Source: Aliiroseovarius sp. Z3
GTDB taxonomy: Bacteria; Pseudomonadota; Alphaproteobacteria; Rhodobacterales; Rhodobacteraceae
DNA: 64,000 nucleotides
Assembly (NCBI RefSeq): GCF_029105185.1
Contig: NZ_JAFMZK010000005.1
Span: 62,001 to 126,000 of the forward strand
Direction of reading: 5' to 3'
Of this stretch, positions 7,075 to 16,103 are shown piece by piece (the stretch's first letter is position 1; the number at the start of each line of letters is the position of its first letter). A model generated the notes under the pieces. It was not told the DNA's origin, made no database searches, and was given only the letters and a program-made list of their open reading frames with translations. Made by a program: the position numbers and the translations under genes.

Positions 7075-9120
7075 ATGTTCAAGAAGATCCTGATTGCAAA
7101 CCGGGGCGAAATCGCCTGCCGCGTGATCAAGACCGCCCGAAAGATGGGTATCCAGACGGTTGCCATCTATTCGGACGCTGACAAGAACGCGCTTCATGTG
7201 AAAATGGCCGATGAGGCGGTGCATATCGGTCCGCCGCCTGCCAACCAGTCCTATATCGTCATCGACAAAGTCATGAAGGCGATCAAGGACACCGGGGCGG
7301 AAGCCGTCCATCCGGGATACGGGTTCCTGTCTGAGAACTCGAAATTTGCCGAGGCATTGGCCACTGCGGGCGTCGCCTTTATCGGGCCGCCTGTTGGGGC
7401 GATCGAAGCCATGGGCGACAAGATCACTTCGAAGAAGATCGCACAAGATGCCGAGGTATCGACCGTCCCCGGTTACATGGGGCTGATCGAGGATGCCGAC
7501 GAAGCGGTGAAAATCTCGAACGAGATCGGCTATCCAGTGATGATCAAGGCGTCGGCTGGCGGTGGCGGCAAGGGGATGCGGATCGCGTGGAGCGACGACG
7601 AAGCGCGAGAGGGCTTTCAATCGTCAAAGAACGAAGCCGCAAGCTCGTTCGGCGATGATCGTATCTTCATCGAAAAGTTTGTCACCCAGCCGCGCCATAT
7701 CGAGATTCAGGTGCTCTGCGACAGCCATGGCAATGGTGTGTATCTGGGCGAGCGGGAGTGCTCGATCCAGCGCCGCAATCAGAAAGTTGTGGAAGAAGCG
7801 CCAAGTCCGTTCCTTGACGAGAAAACCCGCAAGGCGATGGGCGAACAGGCGGTCGCACTGGCACAGGCGGTGGATTACGCCAGTGCCGGCACGGTTGAAT
7901 TCATCGTCGATGGGGACAAGAACTTCTATTTCCTTGAGATGAACACCCGCCTTCAGGTGGAACATCCCGTAACCGAATTGATCACCGGCGTAGACCTTGT
8001 GGAACAGATGATCCGCGTCGCGGCAGGTGAAAAGCTGTCGATCAGCCAGAAGGATGTGACCCTGACTGGTTGGGCGATCGAGAACCGGCTTTACGCCGAA
8101 GATCCCTATAGGAACTTTCTGCCGTCGATCGGTCGTCTGACACGTTATCGCCCGCCCGAGGAAACCGCGGCCGGTCCCTTGCTTGCCAACGGTAAGTGGC
8201 AGGGGGATGCACCGGAAGGTGACATCGCGGTGCGTAATGATACCGGCGTCTACGAAGGTGGCGAGATTTCGATGTATTACGACCCGATGATCGCCAAACT
8301 GTGCACCTGGGCGCCCACGCGCGATGACGCGATCGAGGCGATGCGCGTTGCACTGGACAGTTTTGAGGTCGAAGGTATTGGGCACAACCTGCCGTTTTTG
8401 TCCGCAGTGATGGATCATCCGATCTTTATCAAAGGCGAGATGACGACCGCATTCATCGAAGAACAATACCCGGACGGGTTTGAAGGGGTCGAGCTGAAGC
8501 AGGACGTGCTGAAGCGGATCGCCGCCTCGGCCGCCGCGATGCATCGTGTCGCCGAAATCCGCCGCGCCCGTATTTCGGGGCGGATGGACAATCACGAACG
8601 CAAAGTCGGCAAGCATTGGGTCGTGACGCTGCAAGGCGAAGAATTCGCGGTGAAGATCAAGGCTGACAAGAAAGGCTCGACCGTCAAGTTCGAAGATGGC
8701 TCGAAGCTGCGTGTCAAGTCAGACTGGACGCCGGGCGATAGCTTGGCTGTTCTTGAAGTGGGTGGCACGCCGCTGGTGCTTAAGGTCGACAAGATCACAT
8801 CAGGGTTCCGTCTGCGGTCGCGTGGCGCGGATTTGAAAGTTCAGGTGCGCACGCCGCGTCAGGCTGAATTGGCCCGTCTGATGCCCGAGAAGCTGCCGCC
8901 GGATACTTCGAAAATGTTGCTCTGCCCGATGCCGGGTCTGATGGTGAAAGTCGATGTGGAAGCCGGTCAAGAGGTGCAGGAAGGTCAGGCCCTGTGCACC
9001 ATCGAGGCGATGAAGATGGAAAACATCCTGCGCGCTGAGAAAAAGGGCATCGTGACCAAGATCAATGCAAGTTCGGGTGACAGCCTGGCCGTTGACGAAG
9101 TGATTATGGAGTTCGAATGA
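7075..9120 (+). CDS. pccA: Propionyl-CoA carboxylase alpha (biotin carboxylase/BCCP) subunit
   Basis: The 681-residue protein has the standard order: biotin-carboxylase N-domain from FKKILIANRGEIACRVI, ATP-grasp domain with GGGGKGMR (about 161-168) and the EMNTRLQVEHPVTE active-site segment (about 288-301), biotin-carboxylase C-domain, a middle domain that contacts PccB, and a C-terminal biotinyl domain with the biotinylated lysine in EAMKMEN near residue 647. It uses ATP and bicarbonate to carboxylate biotin. The spacing of the middle domain fits PCC rather than acetyl-CoA carboxylase, and pccB and the mutase nearby support the assignment. The next gene overlaps its stop codon by 4 bases. 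Confidence 0.95.
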   Translation: MFKKILIANRGEIACRVIKTARKMGIQTVAIYSDADKNALHVKMADEAVHIGPPPANQSYIVIDKVMKAIKDTGAEAVHPGYGFLSENSKFAEALATAGVAFIGPPVGAIEAMGDKITSKKIAQDAEVSTVPGYMGLIEDADEAVKISNEIGYPVMIKASAGGGGKGMRIAWSDDEAREGFQSSKNEAASSFGDDRIFIEKFVTQPRHIEIQVLCDSHGNGVYLGERECSIQRRNQKVVEEAPSPFLDEKTRKAMGEQAVALAQAVDYASAGTVEFIVDGDKNFYFLEMNTRLQVEHPVTELITGVDLVEQMIRVAAGEKLSISQKDVTLTGWAIENRLYAEDPYRNFLPSIGRLTRYRPPEETAAGPLLANGKWQGDAPEGDIAVRNDTGVYEGGEISMYYDPMIAKLCTWAPTRDDAIEAMRVALDSFEVEGIGHNLPFLSAVMDHPIFIKGEMTTAFIEEQYPDGFEGVELKQDVLKRIAASAAAMHRVAEIRRARISGRMDNHERKVGKHWVVTLQGEEFAVKIKADKKGSTVKFEDGSKLRVKSDWTPGDSLAVLEVGGTPLVLKVDKITSGFRLRSRGADLKVQVRTPRQAELARLMPEKLPPDTSKMLLCPMPGLMVKVDVEAGQEVQEGQALCTIEAMKMENILRAEKKGIVTKINASSGDSLAVDEVIMEFE

Positions 9121-10682
9121 TGATCAGCCGGGCATCAGCCCGAGAACGTTCGGCCATGTCGCCCTTGGTGGTGGCACTGACACCTGTGTTGGGGCTGTAT
9201 CTCTGTATCCAGGTCATCGCATTCAGCAAAATCGGTGCGTTCGAGTTTCCTTTGGACGATATCTATATCCACCTTGCGATGGCCGAACAGATCGCATCGG
9301 GCGGCTATGGCGTGAACGCGGGGGAATACACCTCGGCAGCGTCGTCTCCGCTTTATCCGTTCCTGTTGGTGCCTTTTGGAGGGCAACCGGCACAGATCTG
9401 GGTGGCCGTGCTCTGGAACTTGCTTGCTTTGGTCGGATCGGTCGTGCTGTGGGTCAGGATTGTCGGTGACGCGGTGGAAGACAGGCGGTGGGCCGCCGTT
9501 CTGGCCGCTCTGGGACCGCTGGCCTTTAATCTTGCAGGGGCGGCCATGGTGGCGATGGAACACACATTGCATGTGTTTGCTTCGCTTGCGGTTCTGCGCG
9601 GCTTGCAAACGCAGATGCGCGAGGGACGGATCAGTTGGCTTCTGGTCTTCGGTATGTTGATCGGTCCGTTGATCCGCTTCGAAGGTCTTGCCGTTAGCGG
9701 TGCAGCGGCATCGGCTCTTGCCCTTGTCGGAAGATGGAAAATCGGTGCTGGATTGTTCGCCATCAGCGTCGCTCTGGTTGCCGCCTTTATGGGGTTTTTG
9801 ATGTCTCTGGGGTTGGAGCCACTGCCAAATTCAGTCATGGCAAAAATCTCCGGCCCAACGGGAAGCCCGGACTTCGCACTAGCCAACCTTTTTGGCAAGC
9901 TTCAGGTGCAGCTACAAAGATCTGTTCCGGCTATGGCTATGCTGGTCACCCTTGTCATTGCATTGGTGTCTCTGGTGCGCAGCGACAAGGCTGACTCCAT
10001 GGGACGCGCAATTCTTGTCGCCGCCCTTTTTGCCGGGTCGGGGCAGTTGTTTCTGGGGCAATTTGGCTGGTTTGAACGCTACGAGCTTTACGCCATGAGC
10101 TTCGTCTTCGGCCTGATGATGCTGTATGCGTTCCGGCCCGAGGTCGAACGTACGGTGCGCGTGCTGGTTGTGGTCGGGCTGGGTTTCCTGACGATCTACT
10201 ATGGCCATTGGATGTTGCGATACGGCGTTTGGGCACCCGGCGGGATCTATGCGCAGCAGCAGAACGCCAGTCGTTTCGTGAAGGATGTCTACCAGAAACC
10301 CATTGCAGTGAATGACCTTGGATACGTCGCATGGGGCAACCCCAACTACGTGCTCGATTTGTGGGGGCTGGCATCATATCGGGCGTTGAAGATCAGAATG
10401 GACGAGCCGTATGAGGGATGGGCCGGTGATCTGACGGATGAGGCAGGGATCGACCTTGCAATTGTCTATGACAGTTGGTTCGAGGACGGGCTGGGTAAAG
10501 ACTGGGTCAAGGTCGGCACGCTGCGTTTCACCAATGCAATCGCTTTCCTCGGAGGGCGCGACGTTTCGTACTATGCGACAAATGCCGAAGCCGCGCCGGA
10601 GCTGCGGCAGATGATTGCGGATTTTGCGCCGACTGTAACTGGCCCGGCTGAGATGTGGGTAGAAGAGGGAACGGTGAAATGA
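9117..10682 (+). CDS. GT-C-type membrane glycosyltransferase-like protein
   Basis: The 521-residue protein has a first membrane helix at about residues 12-33, then an acidic first loop FPLDDIYIHLAMAEQI (about 44-59) and YTSAASSPLYPFLL, followed by roughly nine further hydrophobic segments and a soluble C-terminal third. A DD-type acid pair in the first extracytoplasmic loop plus an SSPLYP-like motif is the hallmark of GT-C glycosyltransferases (ArnT, PMT and AftB-like), which use polyprenyl-phosphate sugars. Donor and acceptor are unknown. It is translationally coupled to pccA (ATGA) and lies before methylmalonyl-CoA mutase, an odd place for an envelope glycosyltransferase. An ATG at 9120 is an equally possible start. 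Confidence 0.7.
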   Translation: MMISRASARERSAMSPLVVALTPVLGLYLCIQVIAFSKIGAFEFPLDDIYIHLAMAEQIASGGYGVNAGEYTSAASSPLYPFLLVPFGGQPAQIWVAVLWNLLALVGSVVLWVRIVGDAVEDRRWAAVLAALGPLAFNLAGAAMVAMEHTLHVFASLAVLRGLQTQMREGRISWLLVFGMLIGPLIRFEGLAVSGAAASALALVGRWKIGAGLFAISVALVAAFMGFLMSLGLEPLPNSVMAKISGPTGSPDFALANLFGKLQVQLQRSVPAMAMLVTLVIALVSLVRSDKADSMGRAILVAALFAGSGQLFLGQFGWFERYELYAMSFVFGLMMLYAFRPEVERTVRVLVVVGLGFLTIYYGHWMLRYGVWAPGGIYAQQQNASRFVKDVYQKPIAVNDLGYVAWGNPNYVLDLWGLASYRALKIRMDEPYEGWAGDLTDEAGIDLAIVYDSWFEDGLGKDWVKVGTLRFTNAIAFLGGRDVSYYATNAEAAPELRQMIADFAPTVTGPAEMWVEEGTVK

Positions 10683-10736
10683 TCGTTCAACCCTCTCTGC
10701 CACAGGTTTGTTTCTGTTGAAAACGATTAAGACGCG

Positions 10737-10752
10737 ACGCCAGATCTGGCGT
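10737..10752. promoter_or_regulatory. Perfect 16-base palindrome before the mutase gene
   Basis: ACGCCAGATCTGGCGT is a perfect inverted repeat ending 23 bases before the mutase start codon. It may be an operator or a short hairpin in the leader; no T run follows, so it is not a terminator. Confidence 0.4.
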
Positions 10753-10775
10753 GAAAAGACGAAAAGGATGACGTG

Positions 10776-12902
10776 ATGAGCGACACAGCCAAGTGGAAAG
10801 AGCTGGCCGAGAAGGAACTTCGCGGTCGCGCGTTGGATGACCTGACGTGGAACACGCTGGAAGGCATCGACGTCAAGCCGCTTTATACGGCAGAAGACAC
10901 GGCGAACCTTGATCACATGGGTACGCTGCCCGGCTTTGGTCCCTTCACCCGTGGTGTGAAGGCCACCATGTATGCGGGCCGCCCGTGGACGATCCGTCAA
11001 TATGCGGGTTTCTCGACCGCGGAAGAATCGAACGCCTTCTATCGCCGTAACCTTGCTGCCGGTCAGCAGGGTGTCTCGGTCGCCTTCGACTTGGCAACCC
11101 ACCGGGGCTATGACTCGGACCACCCGCGCGTTGTGGGCGATGTGGGTAAAGCTGGCGTGGCAATTGACAGTGTCGAAGACATGAAAATCCTGTTCGACGG
11201 CATTCCGCTGGACAAGGTTTCGGTCTCGATGACCATGAACGGCGCGGTGATCCCGATCCTTGCGAACTTCATCGTTGCTGGGGAAGAGCAGGGCCATGAC
11301 AAGTCGCTGCTGGCCGGCACCATTCAGAACGACATTCTGAAAGAGTTCATGGTGCGCAACACCTATATTTATCCCCCTGAGCCGTCGATGAAGATCATCT
11401 CGGACATTATCGAGTATACCTCGAACGAGATGCCGAAGTTCAACTCGATCTCGATTTCGGGCTACCATATGCAGGAAGCGGGCGCGAACCTCGTGCAGGA
11501 ACTGGCCTATACGCTGGCTGATGGACGCGAATATGTGCGTGCCGCCATCGAGGCAGGCATGGACGTGGACAAGTTTGCAGGCCGCCTGAGCTTCTTCTTC
11601 GCCATCGGCATGAACTTCTTCATGGAAGCCGCGAAACTGCGCGCCGCGCGGACGCTGTGGCATCGCGTAATGACCGAGTTCGGCGCGAAGTCAGAACGCT
11701 CGAAAATGCTGCGCACCCACTGCCAGACCTCGGGCGTGTCGCTGCAGGAGCAGGATCCGTATAACAATGTGATCCGTACCGCATACGAAGCGATGTCGGC
11801 AGCCCTTGGCGGCACCCAGTCGCTGCACACCAACGCGCTGGACGAAGCGATTGCGCTGCCCACCGATTTCTCGGCCCGTATCGCGCGCAACACCCAGATC
11901 ATCCTGCAGGAAGAAACCGGCGTGACCAACGTCGTCGATCCGCTGGCGGGCTCTTACTATGTGGAAAGCCTGACCGACGAGCTGATCAACAAAGCGTGGG
12001 AGCTGATGGAAGAGGTCGAAAGCATGGGCGGCATGACCAAGGCTGTGGCCTCGGGCATGCCGAAGCTGCGGATCGAGGAATCGGCCGCCAAGCGTCAGGC
12101 CATGATCGACAAAGGTGACGAAGTCATCGTTGGCGTGAACAAGTACAAGCTGGCCGAAGAAGACCAGATCGACATTCTGGACGTGGACAACATGGCGGTG
12201 CGTGACAGCCAGATTGCTCGTCTTGAAAACATCCGCGCAACCCGTGACGCAGCTGCGTGCGAGGCCGCTTTGGCCGAGCTGACCCGCCGCGCCAAGGAAG
12301 GGGGCAACCTTCTGGAAGCCGCCGTTGACGCCGCCCGCGCCCGCGCATCTGTAGGAGAGATCTCGATGGCTATGGAAAAAGAGTTTGGCCGCCACCGTGC
12401 CGAAGTGAAAACGCTGGCTGGCGTCTATGGCGCGGCTTACGAGGGCGACGAAGGCTTTGCCGCCATTCAGAAATCGGTCGAAGACTTCGCCGAGACCGAA
12501 GGCCGCCGCCCGCGTATGCTGGTGGTGAAGATGGGGCAGGACGGTCACGACCGTGGTGCCAAGGTCATCGCGACCGCCTTTGCTGACATCGGCTTTGACG
12601 TTGACGTTGGCCCGCTGTTCCAGACCCCGGACGAAGCGGCGCAGGACGCCATTGATAACGATGTGCACATCGTGGGCATCAGCTCGCAGGCTGCAGGTCA
12701 CAAGACGCTGGCCCCGCAGCTGGTGAACGCCCTGAAAGAGCAGGGCGCCGAGGACATCATCGTGATCTGTGGCGGTGTTATCCCGCAGCAGGACTATGAT
12801 TTCCTATATGAAAGCGGTGTCAAGGCGATCTTTGGGCCGGGAACGAATATACCCGAAGCTGCGCAAGACATCCTGAAACTGGTGCGTGCTGCGCGCGACT
12901 AA
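10776..12902 (+). CDS. mcm: Methylmalonyl-CoA mutase (single-chain, B12-dependent)
   Basis: The 708-residue protein is a one-subunit mutase. The N-terminal TIM-barrel domain binds methylmalonyl-CoA ([15 protein letters not shown], then [16 protein letters not shown] near residues 100-125), and the C-terminal B12-binding domain carries the base-off motif [10 protein letters not shown] (about 587-596), whose His ligates cobalt, followed by the LFQTPDEAA and [10 protein letters not shown] segments. It converts methylmalonyl-CoA to succinyl-CoA, completing propionyl-CoA entry into the TCA cycle. AAGGA lies seven bases before ATG 10776; a GTG three bases earlier is less likely. No cobalamin riboswitch is visible upstream. 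Confidence 0.95.
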   Translation: MSDTAKWKELAEKELRGRALDDLTWNTLEGIDVKPLYTAEDTANLDHMGTLPGFGPFTRGVKATMYAGRPWTIRQYAGFSTAEESNAFYRRNLAAGQQGVSVAFDLATHRGYDSDHPRVVGDVGKAGVAIDSVEDMKILFDGIPLDKVSVSMTMNGAVIPILANFIVAGEEQGHDKSLLAGTIQNDILKEFMVRNTYIYPPEPSMKIISDIIEYTSNEMPKFNSISISGYHMQEAGANLVQELAYTLADGREYVRAAIEAGMDVDKFAGRLSFFFAIGMNFFMEAAKLRAARTLWHRVMTEFGAKSERSKMLRTHCQTSGVSLQEQDPYNNVIRTAYEAMSAALGGTQSLHTNALDEAIALPTDFSARIARNTQIILQEETGVTNVVDPLAGSYYVESLTDELINKAWELMEEVESMGGMTKAVASGMPKLRIEESAAKRQAMIDKGDEVIVGVNKYKLAEEDQIDILDVDNMAVRDSQIARLENIRATRDAAACEAALAELTRRAKEGGNLLEAAVDAARARASVGEISMAMEKEFGRHRAEVKTLAGVYGAAYEGDEGFAAIQKSVEDFAETEGRRPRMLVVKMGQDGHDRGAKVIATAFADIGFDVDVGPLFQTPDEAAQDAIDNDVHIVGISSQAAGHKTLAPQLVNALKEQGAEDIIVICGGVIPQQDYDFLYESGVKAIFGPGTNIPEAAQDILKLVRAARD

Positions 12903-12919
12903 CCGATAAGACACTTGCA

Positions 12920-12941
12920 GCTGGCGGCATTTCCCGCCAGC
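12920..12941 (+). other. Intercistronic hairpin after the mutase
   Basis: GCTGGCGG (12920-12927) pairs with CCGCCAGC (12934-12941) around a 6-base loop. There is no U tract, so it is more likely an mRNA-stabilising or attenuating hairpin than an efficient terminator. Confidence 0.5.
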
Positions 12942-12968
12942 GTCATCCCAGACCAGAAGGAGAGAAAC

Positions 12969-13586
12969 TTGGCTCTGGGAGAAATAGATCATCTTGTAGT
13001 GTCCTCCGCAACGCTGTCAGAAGGTGTTGCGTGTCTAGAGGACCTGCTTGGGGTGCCCATGGCGGGGGGAGGAGACCATCCGCTCATGGGCACCCACAAC
13101 GCCCTGTTGTCGTTGGGACCATCCATTTACCTGGAGGTCATTGCCGTGAACCCCGACGCGCCCACACCACCGCGTGCGCGGTGGTTTGATCTGGACTATT
13201 TCACCGGCCCCACACGTCTGACCAATTGGGCACTTCGGGTGCCAGATTTACCGGACGCGCTGCACCGTGCGCCGGATGGGATGGGGGATGCCCTTGCGCT
13301 GGAAAGGGGCGACTATTCATGGGACATGGCAATCCCGCAAGATGGGCGGCTGCCGTTTTCAGGCTGCGCTCCGGGGTTGTTAAGCTGGAAGGGGCAGCAA
13401 CCGGCCCCTAACCTGCCAGATCACGGGCTGCGCCTTGCCGCGCTGGAAATCACTCACCCCGAGGCCGAGGCGCTTTCCGTTGCACTTATCCCACTTGTCG
13501 CAGATGGCCGTATTTCTGTTCATGCAGGGGAACCGAGCTTGAATGCATGGTTGGACACCGCCAACGGGTTGGTTGAACTGCCATGA
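12969..13586 (+). CDS. VOC/glyoxalase-like domain protein
   Basis: The 205-residue product starts LALGEIDHLVVSS, a vicinal-oxygen-chelate beta strand with a metal-ligand His, and later has GPSIYLEVIAVNP, the typical strand carrying the second (Glu) ligand. The pattern matches the glyoxalase-like domain family PF13468. I chose a TTG start at 12969 because AAGGAGAG stands directly before it; a TTG at 12915 lacks a site and lies in the hairpin. Methylmalonyl-CoA epimerase is also a VOC protein and would fit this pathway, but this sequence is not an obvious epimerase, so that is only a possibility to test. The acetyltransferase gene overlaps its stop. Confidence 0.7.
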   Translation: MALGEIDHLVVSSATLSEGVACLEDLLGVPMAGGGDHPLMGTHNALLSLGPSIYLEVIAVNPDAPTPPRARWFDLDYFTGPTRLTNWALRVPDLPDALHRAPDGMGDALALERGDYSWDMAIPQDGRLPFSGCAPGLLSWKGQQPAPNLPDHGLRLAALEITHPEAEALSVALIPLVADGRISVHAGEPSLNAWLDTANGLVELP

Positions 13587-14056
13587 TACGCACTGCGACC
13601 CTAACGGATGTTCCCGCCATTCTTCACCTGTGGAACCTCGCGATCCGCGAAACGCTGATCACGTTCAACAGCGTCGAGAAAACACCAGACGATGTGGCGG
13701 ATGCCCTGCGTGTTTACGATGCTTTTTTGGTTGCCGAGCAAGACGGGCAAATACTTGGCTTTGCCGCATTGTTCCCCTTCCGCGCGGGCGCGGGGTACGC
13801 CCATACCAAGGAACATTCCATCATGGTGTCACCTGCTGCACGAGAGCAGGGTCTGGGCCGTGCATTGATGGAGACGCTGGAGACCCTTGCGCGTGACCAA
13901 GGTGTGCATTCCATGATTGCCGGTGTTTCGGCCTCAAACCCGGATGGAGAACCGTTTCACACGGCCATCGGCTTTGAAACCGTTGGCCGTGTAAGCGAGG
14001 CAGGGTTCAAGTTTGACCAGTGGCACGATCTTGTTCTGATGCAGAAGAAGCTCTAG
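13583..14056 (+). CDS. GNAT family N-acetyltransferase (phosphinothricin acetyltransferase-like)
   Basis: The 157-residue protein starts MIRTATLTDVPAILHLWN, the usual GNAT opening. The acetyl-CoA pyrophosphate loop is AAREQGLGRALM (about residues 92-103), and the tail IGFETVGRVSEAGFKFDQWHDLVLMQK is characteristic of the Pat/phosphinothricin-acetyltransferase-like subfamily, which acetylates amino groups of small molecules. The substrate is unknown. The ATG overlaps the upstream stop by 4 bases. Its TAG stop shares the sequence CTAG with the stop of nhaA on the other strand. Confidence 0.8.
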   Translation: MIRTATLTDVPAILHLWNLAIRETLITFNSVEKTPDDVADALRVYDAFLVAEQDGQILGFAALFPFRAGAGYAHTKEHSIMVSPAAREQGLGRALMETLETLARDQGVHSMIAGVSASNPDGEPFHTAIGFETVGRVSEAGFKFDQWHDLVLMQKKL

Positions 14057-14078
14057 GCCGGTTCGGCCGAAGCTTTTT
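14048..14078 (+). terminator. Terminator overlapping the convergent stops of the acetyltransferase and nhaA
   Basis: AAGCT (14048-14052) pairs with AGCTT (14071-14075), an inner AGGCCG/CGGCC stem extends it, and five T residues follow on the plus strand. It lies inside the last codons of nhaA. Confidence 0.6.
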
Positions 14079-15246
14079 CCGCCGCGCGGGCCGGGTTACC
14101 TGCCATCACCAAGACCGCTGCCCCGATCATTGCGGACAGTGCCGATGCAACAAGCACACCAAGACGAACATTGTTCATCAGGGTTTGGTCGGCGAAGCTG
14201 AGGCTGCCAATAAACAGGGACATGGTGAAACCGATACCTGCCAGCGCAGACACCCCATAAATATGTATCCAACCCACCCCGTGCGGCAGACGTGCCAGCC
14301 CGGATTTGACGGTCAGATATGTCAGCCCCAGGACGCCAATCTGTTTTCCAACCACAAGCCCAGCGACGATCCCAAGCGGGATCGGGGCAAACAGCGCCTC
14401 CAGTGACATACCCTTCAAAGATACGCCTGCATTGGCGAAGGCGAAGATCGGCACGATCATGAATAGAACGTATGGTGCCAGTGCGTGTTCCAGGCTGTGC
14501 AGGGGCGATTTCCCCCAGCGATCTTTGATCGGGATAAAGAAGGCCGTCGCGACGCCCGCCAGCGTGGCGTGAACACCCGACTTCAAAACCAAAACCCACA
14601 GGACAACGCCCAGCATGAGGATCGGCGCGATCCGGTGGACCTGACGCATATTCAACCACCACATCAGAACAAGAGGCACCAGCGCATAGACGAGGTACTC
14701 GACCTTCAACTCGGCGGTGTAGAACAATGCGATGACGATGATCGCGCCCAAGTCGTCCAAAATTGCGAGTGTCAAAAGGAACACTTTCAGTGCAGCGGGC
14801 GCGCGTGTCCCGATCAAAGCAAGTATGCCCAACGCAAAGGCAATATCCGTTGCCGCTGGAATGGCCCAGCCGCCAAGCGTTTCGGGGTTTGACCAGTTGA
14901 TGGCCGCATAGATGATAGCGGGCACTGCCATACCGCCCACAGCTGCCATACCGGGCAAAATCACATCACGCGGATTGCGGAGTTTGCCTTCCAGAATTTC
15001 GTGTTTCAGCTCAAGACCGATCAGCAGGAAAAAGACCGCCATCAGACCGTCGTTGATCCAAAGGATCAGTGGCTTGGACAGACCTTGATCATTAATCAGG
15101 ATCGAGAATTTCGCTCCGAGGATATCATTGACCTGCCCTGCGATTGGAGAATTGGCCGCGATCATGGCCGCAATTGCGGACAGCATCAGCAGCACGCCCC
15201 CCGATGCATCATGGCGAAAGAAGCGGTCAAACATCCTTAGAAGCAT
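14053..15246 (-). CDS. nhaA: Na+/H+ antiporter NhaA
   Basis: The 397-residue protein is a canonical NhaA. It has about 12 membrane segments, the ATDIAFALG motif (equivalent to Asp133 of E. coli) and LAILDDLGAIIVIALFYT with the paired aspartates (E. coli Asp163/Asp164) that bind Na+ and H+. It exchanges external protons for internal Na+ in the inner membrane, important for pH and salt balance in a marine cell. AGGGAT stands about seven bases before ATG 15246; an ATG four codons later is possible. A second, divergent NhaA is at 39912-41210. Confidence 0.93.
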   Translation of the reverse strand: MLLRMFDRFFRHDASGGVLLMLSAIAAMIAANSPIAGQVNDILGAKFSILINDQGLSKPLILWINDGLMAVFFLLIGLELKHEILEGKLRNPRDVILPGMAAVGGMAVPAIIYAAINWSNPETLGGWAIPAATDIAFALGILALIGTRAPAALKVFLLTLAILDDLGAIIVIALFYTAELKVEYLVYALVPLVLMWWLNMRQVHRIAPILMLGVVLWVLVLKSGVHATLAGVATAFFIPIKDRWGKSPLHSLEHALAPYVLFMIVPIFAFANAGVSLKGMSLEALFAPIPLGIVAGLVVGKQIGVLGLTYLTVKSGLARLPHGVGWIHIYGVSALAGIGFTMSLFIGSLSFADQTLMNNVRLGVLVASALSAMIGAAVLVMAGNPARAAEKASAEPA

Positions 15247-15422
15247 TCACGTATCCCTACTGTTTTGGTCACATTTGGTGACAGATGGTACCTTGGCGTC
15301 TGAAGTTCAAGACAGCATAAGCGGAAAAACAGCTGGCGGCACAGTGCCTTGGCTTGGAAATCTTCCCGATCTGGGCGCGCTTTCTGCTCGTTTTCAGGTG
15401 CAGGACTGTGTAACAAGAGCGC

Positions 15423-16103
15423 ATGTCCATCTGGTCTCGCATAACTGACGCTTTGTCTGCACTTGCCAAGGGTGAAAGCCTGTCTGACGTGTTTGCCAAT
15501 TTGCGCACGCCCCCCGAACGTTCGGCAGGGTTTGCGATTGCGGTGATCGCGCTGGGCGCAAAGATGGCCAAAGCCGACGGGCTGGTGACGCGCGATGAGG
15601 TGTCAGCATTCCGCGAAGTCTTCGACATCCCGCAAAGTGAAGAAAAGAATGCGGCGCGGCTGTTCAATCTTGCGCGCACCGATGTCGCGGGGTTTGAGCT
15701 TTATGCACAAAAGGTGGCCGCGATGTTCGGGCCGGACGATCCCGCACTTTGCGATCTGATGGAAGGGCTGTTTTACATCGCGATCGCGGACGGGGAATAT
15801 CACCCGGCCGAGAACGATTTTCTTCAGCATGTGTCCGAGATCTTCGGCATTTCGCCGGACAAGTTCAACGCGCTGCGTTCGCGACTTGTGCCCGATGCCC
15901 ATCCCGATCCCTACGACGTTCTGGGCGTTACTCGGGACATGCCTTTGGACGAGATTCGGAAGGTTTGGCGCGCCGAGGTGCGCGACAGTCACCCCGATAG
16001 AATGTTCGCCCGTGGTGTTCCGGAAGAGGCTGTCAAGCTGGCCGAAAAGCGTTTGATTGCCGTCAATCGGGCCTGGGAAGAGATCAGCAAGGGGCAGGAT
16101 TGA
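15423..16103 (+). CDS. TerB/J-domain co-chaperone (DjlA-like, cytosolic)
   Basis: The 226-residue protein has an N-terminal TerB-like helical domain (residues about 30-145, with acidic pairs AKADGLVTRDE and IADGEYHPAE typical of the family) and a C-terminal J domain (about 160-224) with the essential HPD in DSHPDRM. Family members stimulate DnaK-type ATPase activity. Unlike E. coli DjlA there is no N-terminal membrane helix, so it should be soluble. Its stop overlaps the next gene's start (TGATG). Confidence 0.85.
   Translation: MSIWSRITDALSALAKGESLSDVFANLRTPPERSAGFAIAVIALGAKMAKADGLVTRDEVSAFREVFDIPQSEEKNAARLFNLARTDVAGFELYAQKVAAMFGPDDPALCDLMEGLFYIAIADGEYHPAENDFLQHVSEIFGISPDKFNALRSRLVPDAHPDPYDVLGVTRDMPLDEIRKVWRAEVRDSHPDRMFARGVPEEAVKLAEKRLIAVNRAWEEISKGQD

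Noticed and set aside
10683-10775. Cobalamin riboswitch before the B12-dependent mutase
   Set aside because: The gap is only 93 bases and contains no B12-box-like sequence.
10374-11663. 429-codon minus-strand open frame opposite the mutase gene
   Set aside because: It is a shadow of the mutase coding strand with high His/Arg content; such mirror frames are common in GC-rich codon-biased genes.
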